From NCBI GenBank assembly GCA_023374045.1, contig CM041776.1, positions 39,996,171-40,060,170 of the forward strand: a DNA stretch of 64,000 bases, written 5' to 3'. How positions within the stretch are numbered: position 1 is the stretch's first letter; every line of letters starts with the position of its first letter. The stretch comes from Limonium bicolor. Lineage: Eukaryota; Streptophyta; Magnoliopsida; Caryophyllales; Plumbaginaceae. Below are positions 48,666-59,654 of this stretch, piece by piece. The position numbers were made by a program, and so were the translations under genes. Below the pieces are notes generated by a model, which had not been told where the DNA came from, did not search any database, and saw nothing but the letters and a program-made list of their open reading frames with translations.

Positions 48666-50545
48666 TGATTTATTTGATATACTAAAAACCTAGAAATAAT
48701 CCTAGAATTCGATAATTCAATAGACCGTCGGGTTGCAAAAATCCCGGTCGTAGTAGTATAGCAATTTATGAAGCGACCTGGGTGTCAATCCACGGGACTT
48801 GATGTAATAAGTCTAGCCTTAGGAAATGGGTAACTAAAGAGGGGTTTGTTTTGGTTTTGGGTTTCAAATTGGTAACAAGAAAGTAAATAACAGATAAATT
48901 AAAGTGATAGTCTTGGGAGTGTGAACGGTACTCTAGGTTCAGGGAGTTGTTTCACTAGCTAGGTTCTGCATATTTTACTACTTAAGCGGAGACTTGTATT
49001 GGCTTGTAATTCTCAATTATCTATTATGTATTAAGTCTTAATTCCAGGTAGCTCATCTAGACAGGACATGTAGTTCTAGTCGAGACCTAGCAAGTATATC
49101 TAGATGGTTTTATTGCACAGAATTACTAGTCTGGTTTTGGTCCGGACTAAAGCTCCTAGTGACTAATGTAATCTATCCGATTGCAATTATCACAGGTAAC
49201 AAGTTAATAGGACCGTCAATGCTAATCACCTTATCTGATCATAACATGATTCGAGGGCTTATAATAAATTCATGACGTTTATTAAAAGCACTTAAAAAGC
49301 ATTAACCTGAACAATCCAAATAGTCTCAATAAAGCAGTAAAATAATGCAGAGCATACTAATTACAACATCCCTTCCCCTAGAGTAAATCCTCTTAGCTAG
49401 ACATAGCGATTATAATCAGAAATGAGAGAGAGTTGAGAGAAATCATCTGTTGCGAAGATCTTCTTGCTCGCTCCGCCCCTTTGTCCTTGCGCTACGCTGG
49501 CTGAGAGGTTGGATTTGGTGACAATGGAGTGAATCTGGTGAAATGGGGCGAAAATGGAATTTTTGGGTGAGTTTATGAGACGTCCGGATGGGGTGGTTCG
49601 GACAGCAATCCAGACACAAATCCGGACGTGATATATTGTGGATGTCCGGATGGGATGGGTCGGACTCAAGTCCGGACGCGAATCCGGACGTAAGTTTTTG
49701 TGTGGCGAGTGTGCGGAAGCGTATTTGTGATTTTTGTGTGAAAGAACTGGGATGAAAATGTGATTAATGTGGAGTGTGTTTGTGTTTGAGTGTATGTATG
49801 TAGATGGAGTACGGAGGAATTAATATGAGGATGAGCAGATGAGAGATGGAGGAGGATGAAGAGAGGTGTGGATGAATATCCGGTGCGAATTGGAATGAGG
49901 GCTGGGGAAGGGTTTAAATAGGCTTGGGATTTAAACATTGCTTAGTGGTAAATAGAGTAGGAGCATGGGAATTGGGTTAGTTTATACGGAGTAGCAGATT
50001 GATTGAGCTAGGCAATGGTATAATCGGCTGATAATTGCGCCGAAAGCAACAATTATCGGCACGGTGATTTTTATTTTTCAATTGTGTCACGTCCGCATTT
50101 GAGTCCGCATACGGACAGGGGTGCGGACGTGACTATCCTAGCAAGATTTACTCTGTCCGTGTTTGAGTCCTGATTGCGGACATGACTATCCTGGCAAGAT
50201 CTGTGAGACGTCCGCATAGCCATCCGTGTTTACGGACGTGAGTGTACAAAGAAAACCCGATCTAGAGTTGTCCGCGTTTCTGTCCGGTTTGCGGACGTGA
50301 CTCAAGAGAGGAGGGAACTCGATCTGGAGATGTCCGCGACTGTGTCCGAGTCTGCCCATCAGGACACATATCTGGACATGTGTAAATTTTCCTCTTTTGG
50401 TCCAAAAGCTCTAAACTCCTTCCTAATCTCGTCCTAAGCCAAAATAACATGAAAACAAGAAGGTAAATGTAATAAAATCTAAGTAAAAGATATGGAAAAC
50501 AAGGGTTTAAAGCACTCAAAAGATAGATCAATAATCAGTGCATCA
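48666..50545 (-). repeat. D 5' LTR
   Basis: Minus-strand termini are TGATGCACTG and AAATCA. CCGGAC clusters lie at 49590-49690 and CGTCCG/CGGACG units start at about 50091, 50155, 50210, 50270 and 50332 (spacing 55-64 bp). Confidence 0.92.
50088..50386. repeat. Hairpin array in the D 5' LTR
   Basis: Five units with ACGTCCG- or TGTCCG-type left arms and CGGACGTGA- or CGGACA-type right arms. The second copy is at 38044-38345 in the 3' LTR. Confidence 0.85.
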
Positions 50546-51403
50546 ACAAACCTTTCCACTCACTAAGCTTTCTAGCACACAAACTCAAGCAAGTAGTAAT
50601 GTTAGGATCTTAATTACTCCAAACATCAGCCACTATCTCTACACACTTGGGATCCAAACACCAACCGTTTTCAAATCTGAAGAGTTTTGACGGAATTTTG
50701 TGTTTACCAAAGAAGCGAATAAACAGAGGGAAATGATCGAAGGCTTCACGTGGCAAATGCTCCACAAAAATATAGGAAAGACTTGCATCCCAGCCGAAGA
50801 GCAGAAGACCCTGTCCAATCTCTTGTGAGAATTAAACTCACCTTCCTGACAGTTGGTTTAGGTAGAACTTTCTCCACAGAACCCGATATCATGTAGATCA
50901 CACTCTGCGATAACATCTATAAACGGAGACATATGCACCTCTTGTCTAATTTTGCCCCCCAATCTTCTCAGAGGCAAACAAGATCTGGTTAAAATCCCCA
51001 ACTATCACCCAAGGCAAGTACACTTGCTTGCTAAGCAAACGACGTAGTTTCCAAGATAAATGCTTAAGGGTCCAGTTAGACCACCCATAGAAACATGTGA
51101 AGACAAATTGAAGATCACCCGGAAGAGAGATAACCGCTGACATGTGTTACCGAGATTGAGATAGAAGCAAACACCCTATAGAATTCTTCCACAAAAGGCT
51201 AAGGCCACAACTCCTTCCTCTGCTAGCTACCGCTATCCCATGATAAAGAGGGAATTTATCAAAAAAGATCTTCATATCTATCAAGGATTTGTGAGTTTCA
51301 CTAAAAGGATGATGTTTGGATTGAGTTTTAAGATCAAACTCTTCACCTAAGAAACAGCCTTGGGATGCCCCGAACCTCTACAATTGAGAGATAAACAACT
51401 CAT
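50546..51403 (-). pseudogene. LINE1 ORF2 endonuclease part
   Basis: ORF2 starts at the ATG at 51403 with MSCLSLNCRGSG, the classic start of plant L1 endonuclease. Further signatures are a broken KSLILKLNPNIILL segment, a GVVALAF segment and, at 50946-51143, FTCFYGWSN and PWVIVGDFNQIL...EKIGG. The apurinic-type endonuclease nicks the target for priming. Several stops and frame changes interrupt it. It ends at 50546 at the D insertion and continues at 36624. Confidence 0.85.
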
Positions 51404-52185
51404 CTGATGGAACTCACTGAAGGAATCCGAAAAACTAACACCCGACAGACCTCCACAACCAAAACAGCTCAACAGCGACAAACCTACTCCGACAAACTGA
51501 CCAAATCAGACCCAACCGAGCAAGGCTGAAGAGCCAACAACAAAAGGAACACAAAATACTGCTCAAGGACAAGAGCTCAAGCTCAGGAAACCTCAGCCTT
51601 TACTCAGTGGTGTATGATGTCATTCGGAAAATAAATTACCCCGGAATTCCACAATGACTTCGTTTACTGCTTCACGCCCCACTGAGTTAATGTTTGTTAG
51701 CAAACTAATGATTTGAACCCTCAACACTTACAAAGTGCTCATATATTGGTCCAGAGACTTCACAACAAGATAGATAGCAAAGAGGGAGACACGAGGGAAA
51801 GCCAAAACAACACAACTTCTTTAATCAACCATCATGCATGTATTACAAAAAAAAAACACCATTCTTCTCATCAGTCAAAAATCAAGGTCATATTTAAGTA
51901 GGACTACGGCCTGCTGAAGAGATAACAAGATTTTTAATACTTGGGCACGGATTCTTCGAACCCCCTGTCACAATACAACTGCCTAAAGTGTAAACAATGA
52001 AACAACTCGCTTTGTCTATTATCTGCAAGTTAATTACTAGATTGGCCAACAGTCATACTTTGTAATATTTTTCCAGCTCTGCTCAGTGTATGCATGTTTA
52101 CATATGTAAAAGTTTAGTAAAGAAAGAACTAATTATTATGAGTTCTCTGTTCCCCGCCTCTATTTAATCCCTCTCTCTTTCTCTC
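51404..52185. other. LINE1 5' flank and unassigned sequence
   Basis: 51404-51620 is probably LINE1 leader before the ORF2 ATG. From about 51700 to 52185 I see no TE motif and no strong ORF. It is one of the few stretches in the window not clearly assigned to an element. Confidence 0.45.
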
Positions 52186-52191
52186 TTGACC

Positions 52192-52449
52192 ATGATTTGT
52201 CTTCGATCTTTGTTTGTCTTCGATCTTGATTTTTTCATATCATCACAATGTATCCGGGCAAGCTTGATCTGCTTGATTCTTCTTATCATAGTTGTCGCCA
52301 TGGCTGAAAGGAGTATGACAACATCAATTGAGCAGCTCCTGGAATCATTCTCTGGAGAGAGAATGAAGGAATCTAGCAATGATATTGCAAATCCTCTATA
52401 TGTGCATTCCAATTTGATGGCACTGGTTCTCAAATGTGGAAAAGGATAG
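52192..52449 (+). CDS. Small hypothetical secreted or membrane peptide
   Basis: An 85-codon ORF with the first ATG at 52192. The N-terminal half has a hydrophobic stretch (ASLICLILLIIVVAMA, residues about 24-39) that could be a signal anchor or a signal peptide ending at AMA. The remainder is about 46 residues, acidic and Ser-rich with a lone Cys near the end. A TATTTAAT sequence at 52161-52168 is too close to the ATG to be a convincing TATA box. I do not recognise the family. It lies in the small non-TE island between LINE1 and LINE2, which is the only reason to consider it a host gene; it may be chance. Confidence 0.25.
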   Translation: MICLRSLFVFDLDFFISSQCIRASLICLILLIIVVAMAERSMTTSIEQLLESFSGERMKESSNDIANPLYVHSNLMALVLKCGKG

Positions 52450-52739
52450 TGTGTGGAATAGTAGTACATATAATTGATGGGGAAATAAGTAGATCGACTA
52501 ATGATGAAGTGAAGGCATATGACTGATGTAATGGTTTAGTTATGTCATAGATCTTGACACTTTCCCACATAAATTCTAACTCTGTGTATGGAATAGTAGT
52601 ACATATAACAAAGGGCACTTTTTGACAACAAAAGGCATTTTCATTCTCCTATTTCATTAAAATTCACCCACATCCCAAAAATGATTTAATTTTGTTTTTT
52701 GCAAAAGCACTACTTATTTTAGTTTTTTTTATAAAACAC
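52450..52739. other. Unassigned sequence with a 20-bp direct repeat
   Basis: GGAATAGTAGTACATATAA occurs at about 52455 and again near 52589. No gene is seen. A T-run near 52720 may be the poly-A end of LINE2 read from the other strand. Confidence 0.4.
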
Positions 52740-53257
52740 CTTGATTCATCATAATTAAAATAGAGGGTAAGACCAGAAAAATTACAAGAGAATACTAAAC
52801 TACTAAATGCTCCATCCTAAACAGTTGGATAAAGGTCAAGCTCACAGGCTTGTACAATCGAATGCAGGATATCACTTCCTTGCCATATCAAAGCATCCTG
52901 ATAAGTATGATTGATGTATTTGGCAGTAATAAAAGCTGGAAAATTTCCACATCCATCAGTTCTGCTAAAGTTTATCATTTAAAAGTGGTACATCAGATTA
53001 TTAATCCTATTACAGATACTACGAATAGCTGGATTTGTAATAAGTTTATCTCCTACAACAGTCTGGTAGGGTCATCATTCAAATTATCAAAGCTAATATT
53101 ATGGCTACCAGCCATAAGGGCTAGCTCCATAATGTAGATAGCTTCGAAATCTGCTTCTTGCACTGAACAAGTGCTACTCAAAATTTTGTTTGTTGAAGCA
53201 ATAGGAGTTCCATTAGAATCCTGAATCAAACCATCGACTTGACTAGATCTTCCTTTC
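52740..53257 (-). pseudogene. LINE2 RNase H domain, C-terminal part
   Basis: The minus strand translates to GLIQDSNGTPIAS, then EADFEAIYIMELALMAG with the conserved Glu, and downstream a stop-interrupted tail. This is the plant LINE C-terminal RNase H. It is the continuation of 57613-59654; the CACTA-type element at 53258-57612 separates them. The domain is degenerate. Confidence 0.8.
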
Positions 53258-53279
53258 CACTGCTGGAAAAAAAGGAATA

Positions 53280-53585
53280 AACAACGCCCCTTTAAAAACG
53301 GTTATATTGTAAATCATTTTTTTATAATAGGCGGGACATCTTAATAAACGCTTTGCTTAGAAAGCGTTGTTTATGTTATGGCGCCCAAAGACAAAAACAA
53401 CGCTTGCTTACAAAGCGTTCTATAAGAGATATGTATAAAAAACGCTTCTCAAAAGAAGCATTTTTTATGTCTTTGGGCACGATAACATAAAGAACGCTTT
53501 AGCTAAGAAGCGTTCTTTATGCTGATCGTAAGTAGCATAAAAAACGCTTCTTAAGTGAAGCGTTCTTTATGTTACCTAAATTATA
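53280..53585. repeat. Left subterminal repeats of the CACTA-type element
   Basis: Repeated short palindromes joining AACGCTT and AAGCGTT arms, for example at about 53400-53420, 53440-53462, 53492-53518 and 53541-53568. In this superfamily such repeats bind the transposase regulatory protein. Confidence 0.85.
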
Positions 53586-53589
53586 AACA

Positions 53590-55187
53590 GTTTTCGCCCT
53601 CCCGCCCAGTCTTCTCATCAGTCTAATCGTGACTGTTCCCCTACCCACCCACTCTCTGTAAACCTCGCTTTCACTCCATATAAACGTTGCTCTCCCTCTG
53701 TAAAAAATCTCGCTCTTTCCGCTTTATCTCCTCTCAATCGAAACCCAGTAACATCACAATATTTGTCGCCGCGGCGCCTCTTTCTCTTCCCTCCCGATAA
53801 TCGATCTTCTATCTTCCAGCATTGGGGCGATGAAGGCAGGCCAGATGCATGCGTAGATCGATATCGGCGCCTCTCGCTATCGGTATTTTTGCCCTCAATC
53901 TGCGAACAGATATATACATATATAGATATATATATATGCATGCCTATCCTTTTTTGTCATAGATATAATCTTTCGATTAGTAATTAATGTTTGCAAAATC
54001 GCACGAACAGGACATACATGCCCTGTCGCACGCACAGCGCCTCTGGATTGCAACCCCAACTAGTGAAAGGAACAACATACATGCGCGGTAGATCTTTCGG
54101 CTCTATTCTTGGGCTGATGAGGTATTTTTGCAAACCAAACTTCTTAATCAGGAAAATACATGCTCTATTTGTTTGGGTTAAGGCGTGAAATATATTGTGT
54201 GTATTGTTTGGGAATAATTTTGCATGCAAACCAAACTGCGGCGCGCAGTTGTTGTCAACCTATGTGTGCTTGCAAACCAAACTAGCTTGTTAATTAATCA
54301 GGAACATATATACTATGTTTTTTTGGGATTAAAGGCGTGAAATAAAGTGTACGCGCGTGTGTTTAGGAATAATTTTGCATGCAGACCAATGGACTTGCTG
54401 GTTTTTACTATGTGTTGATTGTTGTTAATCAAGGGTGCATATTGTTGTACTATGTGCTTATTTTACTTGCGTTGTACAATTAATGGACTTGGGAATAATG
54501 TGTAATATAATGCGTTTCGGCATGCATACAAAATATAGTATATATGGCGAAATTAATTGGTAGATGATTATAGGGTGTTTAATTATGCTATATATTATAT
54601 TATAGTATAACCTAGGGTGCAAATATAGTGACTATAGGATGTATTAATTCGTTACAAAGACATAGCATTACGACAGCTTGCCTGACGTATTCCCCTTCCC
54701 CATATTGCTTTTACCTTAACATCCACCCAGAAGTTTATCTACGTTTCTACCAATACCAACATCAAAAACTTATAAGTTCCTTCACATTCTTCTCAGATTT
54801 GTTATCCGGTCAAGCTAGGCATTCCAATTAACCCTCTAATGTTTGGAAATCTATATGACCACCATTGGCCATATTAGAGACCTCTAGTGCTACTTACAGC
54901 TTCTTAATTTCTTGTAGTTATTATTTTAGTATCCCTTTACATTTTTTGGCTAGCGCCTATGACCTTCGATCGGCATCAACCTATAATAAAAAATTGAACT
55001 CGGACGGGCCCACCAACTTTATTTTCCTTCACGACCTTTATTCTCTCCTCTTCGACTCCTTTAGTCACCTCTGACTAGTATGTATGTTGTAGAAGCTTCA
55101 GTAGACCGAGCAATCAGAACTGGACAGCACTGAAACATCACAGAGAAAATCGGATAAAAAGTCAGACGAATTTGGCCGATGTAGACG
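53590..55187. other. CACTA-type element: promoter-like and unassigned interior
   Basis: 53590-53850 is GC-richer than its surroundings and holds a TATAAAC motif near 53678 and pyrimidine-rich leader-like sequence, compatible with an element promoter or a captured gene 5' end. 53990-55187 is AT-rich without a convincing ORF. Confidence 0.45.
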
Positions 55188-56661
55188 GTTGCTGCCTCTG
55201 TTGAAGATGAAAGTACCGACGATCATGATGATTCTTCTACTGATACAAAGAGACAGAAGAAGAAAAACATGGTACAAAAGAAACAGAGGCAGATATATAT
55301 GAAAGTATGAATGAGAACTCAGAAACAGAGAGGTTGAAAAAATTGGCTAAATAGTTAAATGAGGTTGCCACGAAGTAGAGTCCGGTGGCGATTAACGGAT
55401 TACCGACATACTTCATAACCTTGAATGAAGAAAACGGTTTTCTAGAATAGTGGTATCAGGAGGATAAGAAGAAACTTAGTCAATTATATGGTGGCATGGG
55501 GGACTATATGAAGATAAAGTGGTACCACATCTCCCGGTTGATGAGTTTCATGTGTTATGGATGGAGATGGAGATGGAGAAGGTAGACACTTCTCCATCTC
55601 CAGTTTCAATTAGATTTTCTTTCAGTTTTTAACATCGATAGGTCTGAGAAATCTTTAAACGCTAGGACATGACTGTCTGTAGATTGCATGTAGTCATTTG
55701 GAATACTAGTCACACTGTTGATGTGGGGTGCATCGTATCTTTTAAAAAAACCAGATGAAGGTCTCTTGGCAATTAAAAAGATTGAGAGATTCCCCCTAAG
55801 TATGATTCCCCCTGAGTTTGCATGTTAAGCGACTTTAACAAATGATAGCAATAAGTGACAGTTTTTATGCACAATAAGTGACAGCTTTTATGTTATACTG
55901 TAACCTTAGTAGATAACTTTCTACTATGGTTATAGTATAACATAAAAGCTGTCACTTATTGTGCATAGAAGCTGTCACTTAAAAACTGTCACTTATTGCT
56001 ATCATTTGTTAAAGTCGCTTAACATGCAAACTCAGGGGGAATCATACTTAGGGGAATATCTCAATCTTTTTAATTGCCAAGAGTTTTTCATCTAGTTTTT
56101 TTTAAATGGTATGATGCACCCCACATCAACAATGTGTGGCTAGTATTCCAATTGGCTGCATGCAATCTACAGACATTCATGTCCAAGTGTTTGAAGATTC
56201 TCCGACCTATCGATGTTCAAAACTGAAGAAGATGCGAATCCAATCCAAACTGAAGATGGAAGTGTCTACCTTCTCCACCTCTGTTTCCATCCATAAGTCA
56301 TGAAACTCATCAACTGAGTGATCGGTACCACTTTATCTTCATATAGTCCCCCATGCCACCATATAATCGACTAAGGTTCCTCTTATCCTTCTGATACAAC
56401 TACTCTAGAAAACTGTTTTCTTCATTCAAGGTCATGAAGTATGCTGGTAATTCGCTAATCACCACTGGACTCTACTTCGTGGAAGCCTCACTTAACTATT
56501 TAGCCAATTTCTTCAAGCTCTCTGTTTCTGAGTTTCATTCTTACTTTCATCTGTATCTGCCTCTGTCTCTTTTGTACCATATTTTTCTTCTTCTGTCTCC
56601 TTTGTATCAGCAGAAGCATCATCATGATTGTCGGTACTTTCATCTTCAACAGAGGTAACAA
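55188..56661. repeat. Large palindrome inside the CACTA-type element
   Basis: The arms are about 55188-55910 and 55918-56661, facing each other with almost no spacer; the centre is near 55914. Each arm is over 700 bp and they are highly similar by eye. A transcript through it would fold into a long hairpin. The arm sequence looks like decayed coding (an NEENGFLE...WYQEDKKKLSQLYGG segment) of unknown family. Confidence 0.88.
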
Positions 56662-57254
56662 CTGTCTTAGCGAATTGGAAATTTCTTCTCAGGTACGTAG
56701 TATAAGTACTTTTGTGTTTGAATTGGTGATTTTAATTATTTGCGCATGTTTGGATAAGTTTAAATGGTGCACTTAATCGCTTTTATAATTCTGTTGTGCA
56801 GCTTGTTGATTTCTTCTCAACACTTATTCACAAGTCGATCAATCTGAAGTTTGTCAATAAGGAGAGGGCGCACACATGTGTTGACAGCAATAAATTGATC
56901 AGAAGAAGTCATGAGTCTATCTTTTCTTTTTTTCAAATGGTTGTATTGTACATGTTATGATCGAAGTACTTGAACCATTTTTAGTATTTGGTTACCATTT
57001 TTAGTATTTGGTTAACTAGCTAGTTACAATGTTGTAGTTGGTCGATACTACACTAAAGCGTAGGTGCGCTAGCTGGTATATAATATTAATGCAAACAAGA
57101 GTACTGCTGTTAATCTATATATTAATTAAAATTCACCAGTTTGGTTGATATGGTATATACAATGCAACAGGTTTTGAATGATTTTGTGATTTTAATTTTG
57201 TGTTACGAGGAGTAACGTAATAAATTGTATAAAAAATAAAAATATAAAAAAAGA

Positions 57255-57575
57255 CCATATAAGAAACGCTTATATGTGAAAGCGTTTCTTATACTCTCGC
57301 CGCCAAATGACATAAAGAACACTTGTCTTGATAAGCGTTTTTTATAAATCTTTAAAGAACGCTTATAGTAGCAGCGTTTATAGTCGGACATAAAGAACGG
57401 TTTCACCTTGAGCGTTCTTATGCCTCGTAGATTCCCGCCCCCTTACCGCTTTAAAAAACACTTAGCGATAAAGCGTTCTTTAAAGTAAGTATAAACAACA
57501 CTAACGCATTCTTTAAAAGGCTCGACCATTTGCGTCGCCGGCATAAAAAACGGTTATAAAGCGTTCCAAAAGACA
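57255..57575. repeat. Right subterminal repeats of the CACTA-type element
   Basis: AACGCTT/AAGCGTT arms as on the left side, for example at about 57264-57290, 57316-57345 and 57455-57482. Confidence 0.82.
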
Positions 57576-57612
57576 AATAAAAACATTGTTTATTCCTTTT
57601 TTTCCAGCAGTG

Positions 57613-59654
57613 TTCTTAGTGAAAAAAACCCAACTTAGCTTAACAAACCTAGTCATTGGAGGCTTCCAGTCCACCAGCTCCTTGTGGAGAGAGGCATGGA
57701 AGTTATTCTGGTATGCATGAAAAAAGACGATTTATCCTCTATGAGTGGCCACCAAGCTAGCTCTGAGTTGTGCTTAGCTGAATTCATGGCCGCATAAATG
57801 ATCCACAGTTTATTAGCAAAGGTAGGTAGAAATCTTCAAAGGATTCCAGTCAGAGGCTTTACTAAAAAAACAATCAATCATGGCTTTATCAGTTAGCTTA
57901 GTTACTTCTCTGGTATCAAAGAAATTATCCCAAATACTTTGAACTACACAACAAGAGAAAAAGCAATAAACCATAGAATCAAAGTTTCCACAGAAGAAGC
58001 AGCTAACATTACTGCCAATCCTTCTCCCGATATTGGCTTGACATGAAGTAATACCCTTTATGAATTTTCAAAGATTCAGTTTGGCTCTAGGGAAATAGAC
58101 CGAGGGGATGATCTTCTTAAGAAAACTGTGGCTAGAATTTCTTTCAGAGGAGGATTCACATGGTTCAGCATCTTGGTGCATATTATACGCTGATTTGACT
58201 GAGAAACATTGATCCTTAGAGAAATTCAAGATCCAAGAATCCAACTAGTTTCTCTTAGTAGGAATGTCTTTGATAGCCTGCACATCCATGGGCATTAAGT
58301 TCTCTTATAATTTTTCAAGGTTCCATGTAAGCTGAAGGAATTTGATGAAATCTGATACATAAGCTTCTTAGATCAACAGAGGGAGGGGGAGTAGTGACGA
58401 GTTTAAAAGAGTGGGGTCTAGGGATCCAAGGAGATTGCCAAAAAGGAGTATCACCCATTTCCAATCAATCTCCTAGAGCCTTAATGAGAACGTCTATGTT
58501 GCTGACCATTGCTTTACAGATTGTGTTGTCATTCTTAGAGGTTTAGCATCTCTAATATTACAGCAGGGGAAGTACAAGTGTTTAAGCCATTTGCCACCAA
58601 AGAGTGAGAGTTACTGAGAATCCTCCAAAGTTGTTGATCTATAAGAGCTCTTTGAAGTTCTTGATGGTTTTGAAGCCTAATCCCCCCTTTTCATCGTTTT
58701 TACAGACAACAGACTATATAGACCAATGCATTGCATTAGAATCAATTTTATGCCCCCCACACCAAAAGGATGTAAAAATGGAATCAAGCTTGGACATGAT
58801 ATTTTGAGGGAGGGAAAAGAGAGTCATGGTGAAAACTGGGATAACTTGAAGCATACTAGTCCCTAGAATAGACCTAGCTGCTTGGGCCATCGGTTTAGTC
58901 CAGGTAGATTCTTTTTTTGACAGTGTTTATCTGGTACTCAAACATATCTTTACTGTGTCTACGCACTCTAAAAGGAAGACCAAGTATTTAGATAGGGAAG
59001 GAACTTCTTGAATCTCAAAGATAGTAGCAATATGGTTTTTAATGGAATGGTGGAGTTTTTTGCTAAAGATCAACTCACTTTTGTCAATATTGATTTTGTG
59101 GCCAGAAGCAAGGAAGAATATGTTTAACAGGTGATGTAGCTTTTAGACATTACTGGTTGATTCTGAACCAAAGAAAGTCACATCATCAGCAAGGCAAGGA
59201 GGGTAATAGAAGGGCTAGAGGCAGAAACTTGAATCCCTTTGAAACTACCTTGTCGGTCAGCATTATTAAGAGATCTTGAAAGAGCTTCTTGAGCAAGAAT
59301 GAAGATGAAGGGGGGGGGGGAGGGAATCCCCTTGCCTGATCCCTCTATGTTGCTTGAACTAGGTTTAGGGAGCACCATTAACAATAATAGAGCATCTCAC
59401 TACTTTAACACAAGTCATGACTGACACTAACCAATTAGGAGAGAAGCCTATAGAAATGAGGATATTTTCCATCAAAATCCATTCCATTCTATCATACGCT
59501 TTACTCAAGTCAACTTTTAGAGCAAAAAAATTATTTTTATTAGCTTGACATTTAGACATAAAGTGATGCATCTCTCCTCCTAATATCATTATCAGTCAAA
59601 AGTTTGTCTTTGACAAACTATGCCTGGTTGTCTGATATTACAGAGGGAAGAATA
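57613..59654 (-). pseudogene. LINE2 reverse transcriptase, zinc region and start of RNase H
   Basis: In minus-strand order: an ILPSVISDNQ-x-FV motif (59605-59650), ALKVDLSKAYDRMEW with the first catalytic Asp (about 59490-59550), a GxP-x-FIFILAQEALS segment near 59300, a LADD catalytic box near 59190 in another frame, and the plant LINE zinc-binding RT tail (CQANIGRRI..., CFFCGNFDSMVY, about 57930-58050). The RNase H start near 57613-57690 runs into the CACTA-type element. Multiple frame breaks; it is truncated upstream at 59654 by segment E. Confidence 0.88.

Larger units (their letters stand above)
36625..50545 (-). mobile_element. D: Athila-like LTR retrotransposon
   Basis: The 13.9-kb element has LTRs of 1884 bp (36625-38508, 3') and 1880 bp (48666-50545, 5'), an Asp-type primer site, gag, protease, RT, RNase H, integrase, an extra ORF and a polypurine tract, all minus-strand. 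A 5-bp flank GCAAA (36620-36624) matches ACAAA (50546-50550) with one mismatch, consistent with a target duplication. The LINE1 frame continues across it. The domain order, DLGAS protease and long region after pol fit the Athila lineage. Confidence 0.92.
53258..57612. mobile_element. CACTA-type DNA transposon, non-autonomous
   Basis: The 4355-bp element has terminal inverted repeats starting CACTGCTGGAAAAAAAGGAA (53258) with the complementary end at 57612, and the exact 3-bp target duplication TTC (53255-53257 and 57613-57615). AACGCTT/AAGCGTT subterminal repeats fill 53340-53580 and 57255-57570. The 3-bp duplication, the CACT start and the subterminal repeats identify the CACTA (En/Spm) superfamily. 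No transposase is visible; the centre is a large palindrome. Confidence 0.92.
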
